Assembly (NCBI GenBank): GCA_019722365.1
Contig: JADFUC010001357.1
Coordinates: 372,001-436,000, forward strand
Length of the DNA stretch: 64,000 nucleotides
Direction: 5' to 3'
From: Lithospermum erythrorhizon
Taxonomy: Eukaryota > Streptophyta > Magnoliopsida > Boraginales > Boraginaceae
Shown piece after piece: positions 51,390 through 61,305 of this stretch. A program made the translations under genes and the position numbers. Position 1 is the stretch's first letter, and each line of letters starts with the position of its first letter. The notes beneath the pieces were generated by a model that saw only the letters and a program-made list of their open reading frames with translations, did no database searches and was not told the DNA's origin.

Positions 51390-52446
51390 TTGTCACGAAG
51401 AGACCGAAGAGTCCGCACGACAATGCCCAGCCAACATACTTTCAATGTTGAGAAGATAGATGAATATGAAGAGGTCTATGACTCAAAAATCTTCGAGTGC
51501 ATAAATAACATACTTTCAATGTTGGAGAAAAATACAAGCACGCAACGTAATACGAGAATGCACCGGCCAAATTTAAAAAGAAGAGCGGACAAGTGTGTCA
51601 CCATTGCAACATATTTTCAAGTTACTTTCAGACAATCACTACACTGTTTTCAGTAGAAAAGATAGTGAGACTGATGTTATAGGTGATATCTTCTTCTCTC
51701 ACCTCATTGCATACAATATGTTGAATTCATTTTCTTATGTAATTCAAGGTTATTGCACGTACAATACCAATTGTTATGGATTGGCACTCCTACAAGTTTT
51801 GGGTTTTACTTCCACTGGCAAGAACTTCACTATTGCTTATGCTTTTCTCCAACATGAGCGGCAAGACAATTATACATGGACACTACAACATGTGCATAGT
51901 TTATTCCAAAAAGACAAGTTGCCACTTATTGTCTATACTGATCGTGATCAGGCTTTCATGAGAGTTGTGAAACATGTATTCCATGAGAGTGCACATCACT
52001 TGTGTAGGAGGCATATTGAGGTAAACAAAGAAAACATGCTTCAAATTTAATTAGTAGTAAAAGTTATCATAGGTATATATGAGATTCAATAAGCAATCTC
52101 GCCCCCGATGCTAAAGGTATATGCCCGTTGGCAAAAATTGAGGAAGATTAGTCGTCAGTATCTAACATCGTTGAAGCTACACAAAGATATATGGATTAAT
52201 CGACACGTTAAAAGATTTTATCCATGTACACTCGACAAGTTATTAATTTTTTGGAACACACATCAAAAATATGGTAGCATTGAAACTAATATCTATTTTA
52301 TTTCATGCACGTTATATGAAATATATAACACTGCATGTAAAATTCTGAAGACAATCCTGTCATGTAGTATGAGAAATCTTTTTATTCTATTTTGTGTACT
52401 CTATATGCCATGTTATAATATCGTTGGCGGTTCCATGTTAATTTAA
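51390..52446 (+). pseudogene. Decayed MULE transposase
   Basis: The frame 51595-52050 contains the MULE transposase core: a DIFFSH..A..ML.SF segment, TYNTN, LLQVLGFTSTGKNFTIAYAF, DNYTWTLQHVH, VYTDRDQAFM, then HLCRRHIEVNK. These match the usual DSTYKTN, G.TSTG..FS.A.AF, DNY.WAL, TDRE.ALM and CRWHI.KN blocks. The preceding frame (51390-51656) is in a different register and carries a KIFECINNI segment like the N-terminal region of such transposases. The following frame (52108-52446) is probably the C-terminal remnant. The first catalytic aspartate, expected just before (S/C)TY.TN, is Y here; the aspartate in TDRD is kept. The coding sequence is split over several frames and lacks a catalytic residue, so it is not functional. 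Confidence 0.7.
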
Positions 52447-52807
52447 TCGGCTCTACGACGAACATGAAACTATACAAAAGTATCATGTACAGTGTATAAA
52501 ATTACATAAATCTTACATGCATTCTGTATGAAAGAACAAAACTCTGTATGAGATAATCTTAATACATTACTAGTTTTACATAAATTGTGTGGTTGAAAGA
52601 ACATAATAGGTTGAAAAATTTGGCTACATCAAGCACATTTGATAATCGTGTTCAAAAGACAAATGAATTAATGTATATACAAACACAAGATTAAGGCATG
52701 CATGAGCAATCAAAACGCAATTCCTCTTGACATGAGAAAATCTCATTTGTATAGTGACATATTAGGTCGGGTATCATGCGTGGCCTTGGGATATTGTTAG
52801 ACTTGAG

Positions 52808-53730
52808 GTGTCTCGGATTAAGAACAATGAATCATTGTGGACGAGTCAAATTGTGGTTGTTATTATAGACGACATACGGAATCCCGCAGGTCATGAAATT
52901 ACCTTCACTAAACACTCTGGTGAGAACATCAAAGTTTCTTCATTTCATAATTTTTGGACGAAGTTGGAGATTGAAATTGATCCTCTCCAAAGACAACTTT
53001 TTAAGACAATTACTGACGGGTTGTATCCAGAGTCGGATGATGTTTCAGAGTCCGAACATCTTTCAAAGGCAAATCTCCTCGGCTAAGGCCAGGCAAGATT
53101 ACCGGCCATTTAGTGCCATTTGACGTCAGTTTATTATTTTGTGCGCTGACGGATTTATGGATGTCAAAGTCGATGAAACTGTTTATAAAGTCAGAGCACT
53201 CTATATTTATGGTAATGAAAACGTAGTGGACATGGGGCAGAAAAAAGAATACGTGGAACTCCACCTCAACGAAGGATATTTATCAGAGATTATGCCTTAC
53301 GAAGATTCGACGTGCTCTTCCTAAGAAAATAGCTTTTGGTGCCGATAATGCCCTTACTTTTCAATTAGATGACATTGTCAAGTAGGCTATAATTTCTACA
53401 AGGTACAATGTGCTTGTCTTATACGGGCATATAGGTAGCCTCACATGCCTTCATGTAATTGGGCTACTGAGCTGGGACCTCCATAAGCACAGCTTGTATT
53501 GTGACATGTATCCGTGATCTACATTTGTTGGTAAGATCATATTATTTACCTTAACTATATATAATTTTACATTTCAAATCATGTTTCTCATCACATATTA
53601 TTGTTTTGCAGCTTCATATGTCAGAGGATAATGATTTTCCTATCCTGCATCGCACTTTATTAGAGGCTAAACATGATCGAGTGCATAATTTGATGATGCT
53701 TGAGAACAAGGATGGACAACTATAATACAA
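52808..53730 (+). other. Unassigned coding-like remnants inside the MULE
   Basis: Two overlapping frames (52808-53086 and 53139-53324) have protein-like composition: one reads RNPAGHEITFTKHSGENI, the other KVRALYIYGNENVVDMGQ. A later short stretch (53611-53725) reads MSEDNDFPILHRTLLEAKHD. They do not match the transposase and I do not recognise a family. They could be a second element-encoded protein or captured host exons (as in Pack-MULEs). No clean splice pattern joins them. Confidence 0.35.
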
Positions 53731-54199
53731 TGCATGCGAGAAGAAATAAATCATAGGAACTAATGTGGTACCATTAATTAATGTAATAATTTAATCTCGT
53801 TCAAATTCACTTGGTATGAAGATGATCCAATAGAGTTAATTTTTTAACTATTCTGTTTTATATATATCACATGATACGAAACATTGATCCATGCTCTACA
53901 CATGTGTATGAGATAACATTTCATATGTTCTACATGATATAAGCATCTTTTGACATGTATTTTTTATGAAAAAGTGATATTATTACATATGAAACACTGT
54001 AAATGAGTATATTATTTCATGCACTACATATGATAAGGTTATTATATATCATATGATGCACATGAGACAATGGCTTTGGCACTCGTGTGGTACATGAAAG
54101 AGCTCCGTATTTATGAGAGAAAGTGAGAATTTTTGAGTTTATATATGAAGGGCAAAGTTGGTATTATTGGATCTTTGCAAGTTAGAATGCTTGTGTATA

Positions 54200-56640
54200 G
54201 GTTTTTCCTTACAATGCATCACTTTTCCTTATACATTGCCGAGGTATATCCGGAGACTCCAACTAAAGTAGGATAGTCATAACGATTTACTTCACTTTTG
54301 ACTCTATCTCCCGCTAATATATGTATAAAAATAATCTAGAATCAAATCTTCATCATCCCAACGAACAATGATAGTATTTGACAAACCCATTCTCAAGCAT
54401 CGCACCTTGTTCACATTCAAGAACCAAGGTTAACAAATTAAAACACTCAATGACCAACAAGTAAAGTAAAATCAATCAGTAGTTAATTATTTCGACTGCC
54501 TAATGCATCGGTATTCTTAATATACATCAACAACCAAGCTCAACAATAGACTAGTTAATAGTCTCTTCTCTTCACAACCATTTCACAAGCCCATATGTTA
54601 TTATAGCTATAGCTATAACTATGAACATTAAAATCTAGCCTAATTGATTCTTGAATTGATAGACCGCTAGAAACCAATCCACTAGCTGCAGTTCTTCAAG
54701 CTAATTCACCTGTTTTCACACCGCCATTCGACGTATCGCTTGTTAGTCCCAATGCTATTCCATTGGTTCGCCCAATGCTCGGCTTCGCTGGCCCACTTAC
54801 TAATGGGGCGGGGCGGGCCGAGATTTTGTACAAAAGTTCGCCCGAAACGCTCATTATAGATTGTGGGCATCCGAATCGCTTTTACACACGCTCGTTAGCG
54901 TCTGCTAGGAGGCGCCCGCTTATTAAACCGACGCCCGGTACATAGGCTTTAAGTTGACGCACCTCATCTTATTACGGATGTTCAAGCATGTAACTGACGC
55001 TCGCTTGCTTAATGACGCCCGCTTTTGTAATCCTGGATGTCCACTTTGAGATATTTATTATTAGCGGACTTCCGCTGGAATCCAACCGACGCCCGTCACA
55101 AAACCGCCGTTTTTCCTCCTATAAATAAAGAACCATTACTTTCGTTCATAACATCATATAGTATCATTGATTTTTTTTTTTGTAATATATATCTTCCTTG
55201 GTTCTTACTACTTCAATTATAAAAGTTCTTCATGTTTTAATTGATGTGATGCCATCTTGGAGAATAAGTTATGTGATCATGAATTTCAAGGGAATTAACA
55301 TCATTATCTTCCCTCGATTAAGTTCCATATAATATTAGTACAATCATTCCATCCTATTAATTTTATTATATTACTTATTTACTTGGTAAAATATTTTGTT
55401 AGTACTTCAAATTATTTATTATTCTCTCGACTAAGTTAAAATTGATACAAACTTCATCTTATGGTCATTCACATCTTCTCGTCCTATGAATGACCATAAG
55501 ATGTTGGATATATATAAAGGTATGAATGTAATGTCTAGATTAATTAAATTCTATGTAACATCATTATTTTATGAATATGTATGAGTTGTGAGGAATAAAC
55601 TGTTATATTGAACACGATGTTCTCGCTCTTTATACGTGATGCTCCAGCGGATCTGAGCAAGGTTCGTTCCGCTTTCATCACCTTTACTACGCGCCTCAAT
55701 AGCTCCTCTGCCGCTCCCGCTCTAATACATTGTAAGAAGTCACTATTCTATGAACATGACATGACCGCTCACGCCGGCATTTAACGGCGTGTGCTCGCCT
55801 AATTACTAGACACGTCTAAATGATACTATACCTCCTCAAACAGGTCAAATCTCAATGCCCACAAGATCACATGTGACATGCCTAATGCCTTGACACTAAT
55901 GGACAACCCAGTCGGACGGCCCATTAGCCAGCTTATAAGTGGGTTGGACAGGGGTTTATATAGCCTGCTCACGCTGGCCCTTGCTCCGAATACAAAATTT
56001 CGGTAGGATTAACGTCCTTCGTTAAGAATTCTCTCAAGTCTTTAGCATTTTTTTCTTTGCTTAATTCCGTACACCTCTCAACTATTGTCTATGTTTCAAT
56101 TTGCCCCATGAACTATTTAACTTTTCATATCCTAAAAATTAACTATCGGGCCTAATTGTTTCTCTAATCAATTTTTGGAGTTAAAGTTAATTTATTTTAG
56201 ATTTTGGGTATAGTTTAAAATAATGAAAAATTTATATATTTTTAAACAGCAAAATATTTGAAAATAAACCAATAAACTCCCCATTTCTTCTCCAACTCCA
56301 CACTATCCATCCACCTGGCTAATCTCATATTAAAGTCGATTTAAAGAAACCTCCGCTACCAAATGTGAGTCATATCCATGATTCACAATTCCAATACAGC
56401 GACTCGGTACCCGCTGGCGAAGTCGAGATTTCACTTTTAACCGTCCAACACACTATGCTTTGTTTCATACCTTAATTCAAACCAAAAGTTTTCTCCTTCA
56501 TCTTGGGTTCCAAAAATAAAATAAAAAAATAATAATAATTAGTAGTCAATAAGATAAAAAAGTTTGATTTTGATTTGTGATTTAAATAGTACAGTAATGT
56601 ACAAGTCTGTTTATTCTGCTTCACATTGCATTCTTGATAG
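54200..56640. other. Intergenic, with a GC-richer repeat at 54.7-56.0 kb
   Basis: No gene is seen. From 54760 to 55130 the words GACGCCCG, GACGCTCG and GGACTTCCGC recur, ending in TCCTATAAATAAAG, which looks like a promoter of an inserted element. The block 55630-56010 contains GGGTTGGACAGGGGTTTATATAGCC, listed here in two parts as GGGTTGGACAGGGG and TTTATATAGCC, which resembles ends of some hAT-type elements. The two blocks may be one element, but terminal repeats were not resolved. 56010-56640 is the 5' flank of the ROP GEF gene. Confidence 0.35.
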
Positions 56641-56644
56641 CAAA

Positions 56645-59600
56645 ATGGTGTCTTTTCTTGAAAATAGTCAAGAAAATGGAGGGAAAAAAGTTGGGTTAGT
56701 GGAAAATGATGAGGAATGTGGACAAACTAGTTGGGATTCTGAATTTAATGAGGAAAATAGCAGTTCTGAGTACTCAAGTTCAGTATCTTCAATGGCGAAT
56801 TTTGCAAATTCCCATGATTCTGATGAGGAAGAAACAAGGAAGTATGAGAAGTTTAGTTCATCATTATCAGGTATATTTATAGGTAGTCTCTGTAATTTGT
56901 CTTTTTTCAAGATTTTTTCTGAAATTTGGTTACTTGGGGTTTTTTTTTTCTTCTAAATCGGAAGGAGTCTTAGGAGGCATCGGGGCATGTTAATATGAGT
57001 GTTAATGTTGGTTAGTTGTTGTTTTTTTAATTCAGAAACAGTCTCGATGTTATCATAGGGATAACGTTTGCATACTATCCCCCCTATCCCTCTTAGGAGG
57101 GAGTCTGTTAAGAGGCATCGGGGCATGTTAATATTAATGTTAATGTTGGTTGGCATTTTGTGTAGAGTTTGATATGATGAAAGAAAGATTTGCAAAATTG
57201 TTGCTTGGGGAAGATATGTCTGGTTGTGGTAATGGAGTTTGCACCGCTCTAGCCATTTCAAATGCAATCACTAATCTTTGTGGTATGTTTGCTCTAAATT
57301 AATTCTTGATGTTTCCATTTGTTTGAGTTATTATGTTATGATTGTTTATTCAATTGTACTTTCTTATCGGGAATTCGTTTCTTGTTAGCCACAATCTTTG
57401 GACAAATTTGGAGATTAGAACCCTTGCCTGTGGAAAAGAAACTGATGTGGATTAGAGAAATGGAATGGATTCTGTCTGTTAGTGATCACATTGTGGAATT
57501 AAAACCTTCTTGGCAGACCTTAACAGATGGAAGCAAGCTTGAGGCATGTATTTCTACTTTTCAGATTTCCTGCATAAATAAAATTTGTAATTTGTGGTTA
57601 TTACTTAGGACTTAGTTAAGCTTCATGGAACAGCGTATTCTATGGAAATAATTATAGCCTGAACAAACATTACTATAAACATAAACGTTGATTTGATATT
57701 TCCAAGACCTATGTACAGTGGGCATATTCGGTTCTTAAATTCTGGAGATGGACACTTAAATGAAATTCGCATGTGTATCTTACAAGGTTTTGGTAAAAAG
57801 ATGTTAAAAACTATTTTTTGCATGTCTGATATATGTTTGGCATCGTTCTTCAAGGTCTGTGAGGATCCTTTCAGCACTTTTGAGATACTATTTTGAGATC
57901 ATGGTAGTTTTGTGTACACTCATGCTTTCATTGCATGATGTGCACCCATGTACTGCACAAGCAGGCCATGGAAATTGGAATGGGTGGAGAGGATTCTGAA
58001 CGTCTTAATTATTCTATAGATGAATATAGGTCTAAGCAAAATAAAATTTGAAATTGAATCCAACTTTAACTGTGTGTTTTGATTCAGGTCATGACATCGA
58101 GGCCAAGACCAGATCTTTCTGTTAACCTACCAGCTCTGCGGAAATTAGACAATATGCTTCTTGTAAGACACCTAGAACTCGATATTCAGATTCCCTTGAA
58201 TTATTCTTTGTGCTGGACTTAGAAAAACATGCCTACATGCACAGGAAACTTTGGATAGTTTTGACAATGTGGAGTTCTGGTATGTTGATCAAGGAATTAT
58301 AGCTCCAGAAGTGGAGGGATCATCCTCTTTCAGAAAGATTCTTCCCCATCGAAAGGACAAGTGGTGGCTCCCGGCTCCTCGGGTGCCCATAAATGGCCTC
58401 AGTGAAGATGCTAGAAGGGACCTGCAATGTAAACGTGATTCCACAAACCAAATCCTCAAAGCTGCAATGGCAATCAATGGTAACATGTTAGCTGAAATGG
58501 ACATTCCTGAGTCATATCTGGAATCTCTTCCAAAGGTACTTATGATGCTACTCTTTCTAGTTTTTCTAATGTCTACACTGGAGGAGTTTGAACTCCATAT
58601 GGTTAATCTATATTTATTACTTATAAAAAAATGGATAAATTGTGCATTACAAAGATATAAAAGCTGACATGTTGTTTGGGACTGGAATTGGATTTCAGAA
58701 TGCAAAGGTCAGTTTAGGTGATCTTATCCATCGATACATAAGTTCAGATGAATTTTCACCAGAATGTTTGCTACAATGCCTTGATCTATCCTCTGAGCAT
58801 CAAGCCCAGGAGATTGCCAACCGAGTGGAGGCCTCAATATATATCTGGCGCCGCAAGTTTCATCCAAAGCCTCTGAGTAACATAAATAGGTCCAGTTCAA
58901 GGTCATCATGGGAAATGATGAAAGATCTTGTGACTGATGCAGACAAGAGTGAACAGCTGGGAGAGAGAGCTGAGAGTCTTCTACTTTGCTTGAAGCAATG
59001 TTTCCCCGGTCTCCCTCAGACAACCTTAGACATGAGCAAAATCCAGTTTAACAAGGTGTGTGTTTGATGATATAATTGTTGTATTCAATAACATTGCATT
59101 TCACATTTTCACTGCAGTACTAATATCAGTTGAGTACATATGATTACATAGGATGTTGGTAAGTCAATACTGGAGAGCTACTCGCGCGTCTTGGAGAGCT
59201 TGGCATTCAACATTATCGCACGCATTGATGACCTTCTATATGTGGATGACTTGATTAAGCACTCGCATCAACCAATGCAGTTCTCTAAAGTTGGGATCGT
59301 TGCTTCCTCTCGTAGCATGGGGATTCCACTGACATCGCCTGTAACAGGAACTCCATACAAATCAGCAGTTACCACTCCAAAAGCAAAGGTGGAAAAATCC
59401 CAATCCCTAGAAAACATGAATACTCATCGTGGATTCAGCATGAAAAGGATTTTGACAGATTATCTGATAGACTCAAAAGCAAAGGCCGCCAACAAAGAAA
59501 TGAGAGTGAAAAGGTCAGTGTCATTCTCATGCCCTACCGAAGATATCTCTGCATCTGAATCGAGAACATCACATCTATCTTCATCTCTATCGACAACATC

Positions 59601-59676
59601 ATCTGAGTACTCACAAGATACTAGTTGCACTGAAACATATGATGAACGCGAGAAGGTCTACTTCGCTTCTCCTTAG
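56645..59676 (+). CDS. ROP guanine nucleotide exchange factor (PRONE domain)
   Basis: The protein activates ROP/RAC small GTPases at the plasma membrane by swapping GDP for GTP, acting in polar growth and receptor-kinase signalling. Exons: 56645-56870, 57166-57282, 57389-57543, 58088-58162, 58245-58535, 58699-59055, 59152-59676. They total 1746 bases in one frame, giving 581 residues. The N-terminus (1-75) is acidic and S-rich and variable in the family. The PRONE domain spans about 76-446: [37 protein letters not shown], then [65 protein letters not shown], and [15 protein letters not shown]. The S/T-rich tail (447-581) contains [14 protein letters not shown] and RSVSFS, as in full-length ROP GEFs whose tail is thought to inhibit the domain. 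Intron 3 appears to start with GC (57544-57545) and to end at AG. An in-frame ATG at 56564 would add 27 residues; 56645 is preferred by eye only. From memory it is closest to the ROPGEF6/7 group. No breaks are seen. Confidence 0.93.
56975..57152 (+). repeat. Direct repeat in ROP GEF intron 1
   Basis: The phrase AGGCATCGGGGCATGTTAAT at 56975 recurs at 57113, each followed by GTTAATGTTGGTT, and each preceded by GGAG and AGTCT. The offset is 138 bp. It is a small tandem duplication entirely inside intron 1 (56871-57165). No effect on coding is expected. Confidence 0.8.
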
Positions 59677-61305
59677 AGAGGAATGGGGAAACAAATAATC
59701 TTGTCGATGTAAAAATAGCACTCCATTGTGATTACTTTCTGTTTACTGTTAGATTCTCCTTGTAGTAGGATGCCTGGTGGTCATAATATATACCTTTGGT
59801 ATTAGTAAACATTTCCATCTCCTGGTTTAACCACCTTCCCTCGCCGTTGCAGTCACTACATCCGATGCCAATTTTTGACCAGTCTTTTTCCTGTTACATC
59901 TATTTGCATGCATTATCCAGGACACAATATGGCTTTATCCAAATACAAAATATTATTTTCTCATTTCAAAATATAAAGTTATTAGTTTTGTTTTGATCAT
60001 AAAACTTTGTAAAAAAAAAATTCAATACTTATATCTTCATTACTCAAGATTTGGTGAGATGAAAATTGAAATGTAATTTATCTTCACCATTGGAATAATG
60101 TGAGGGGATCAGTCAAGAGAACTATATCCTCATCAGTAGTAGGGGCTCACACCTTATCCTGTAACCAAATTTTGGTTTTATATTGCATGAAATGTTGACA
60201 ATACTTCAAGCTAAAATATGTGGATAGGAACAATCAAGATAACTTTAGATTTCTCAAGGCCCCCAAAAGCAATAAATTGATCTCAAGGGAATGCACAAAA
60301 AATCTTATGAAGCAAGATGCTTCAAGAAAAAGATCATGCATAGAAGCTTGGGGTCCATGTGATCACCATCTCAAACATTCCCATCATCTATTCATCTCCC
60401 ACATAAAATAATTACCTATTACTTCTAAGTGATTGACCGAGTTTAAAATAAAAGAATTACATGCGTGTAAAGTTTTTATTGGTATCACCAACGATATCAA
60501 AGGACGAGACACATGATTCGAGCTAATATACGAAAAACTAATTAAACTTTGGAACTTAAAGAGGAATATTTACTCAAACATTCACCTTCGACCATATATA
60601 AACAAGTCAAACACCACACATAATTTACATACATTCCTAGTACAGATGAGTTTGGCATCATTTACAGCAGAAAAGGTACATACATACTATAGAAGCAACT
60701 TCAGTTTCTTTATCATAGTAATACTCCTACATTGATTTTAGGGCAGAAGGAAGCCAACGACTGCAAAACAAGCCAACTTCACTGTTCTTCCCCCAAAACA
60801 CACCATATACGACTACATCATGGTATCGAACTAACAGTTACTCTTTGCATTGACTTCCTGCAAAACAAAGGATGAACATAGAGGAATCTAAATAATCAGA
60901 ATGCAGATAATGAGTATGACAACACTCACTAACAAAATGTGCACTCAATCGACCAGCTTAAATAATCAAGCATGTATATAACAGACAGCAAACTTTGAGA
61001 GTTACTTGTATCGGTAATTAGGCATATATAACATTGCTAAATCATTTAAAGTTTCAAGCCAAGAATGGAAAAACATGACATCAGAAAACTTGAATGCGAG
61101 ACACCATTTTGACACAAAGCTTCATTACATAATAGGTGCCATCAAGGAACCAAACGAAAAGATATAGCACATGTAAGTCAAGTAATTCTTCTCCAGAGAA
61201 TGAACATTGAGTTGAAAAGTAGAAACATGCATGTATCTGGACTTCCAGATCCATAATGGCTTACCTAGTTAATAAATGTTGAATTCACAAGTGGATAACA
61301 GGCAT
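59677..61305. other. Shared 3' intergenic region of two convergent genes
   Basis: The ROP GEF gene ends at 59676 and the next gene, on the opposite strand, ends at 61306. The region should hold both 3' untranslated regions. The small frame at 60220-60411 has no recognisable domain. On the minus strand a CTTTGTTTTGCAGGAAG at about 60865-60850 looks like a splice acceptor, so the right-hand gene may have an intron in its 3' untranslated region. No repeats stand out. Confidence 0.45.

Larger units (their letters stand above)
50638..54194 (+). mobile_element. MULE (Mutator-like DNA transposon) with degenerate TIRs
   Basis: The left end (50638-50717) and the reverse complement of the right end (54128-54194) share, in order, GCTATTAATTGCAAGGATCC against GCATTCTAACTTGCAAAGAT, then CCCTT followed by ATAAATAAA against CATATATAAA, then AAAATT. 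The left end has about 15-20 extra bases between GATCC and CCCTT. Between the ends lies a MULE transposase remnant on the plus strand. The element is about 3.6 kb. A flanking 9-bp target duplication could not be fixed. Inside both ends, and again in the middle, short degenerate words such as TTTCATGCACTACATATGA recur. A long TA microsatellite lies near the left end. Confidence 0.6.

Noticed and set aside
56668..56910. 80-residue minus-strand frame
   Set aside because: It is the antisense shadow of ROP GEF exon 1; S-rich acidic codons produce open antisense frames.
58289..58705. 138-residue minus-strand frame
   Set aside because: It is antisense to ROP GEF exon 5, whose PRONE motifs are unmistakable on the plus strand.
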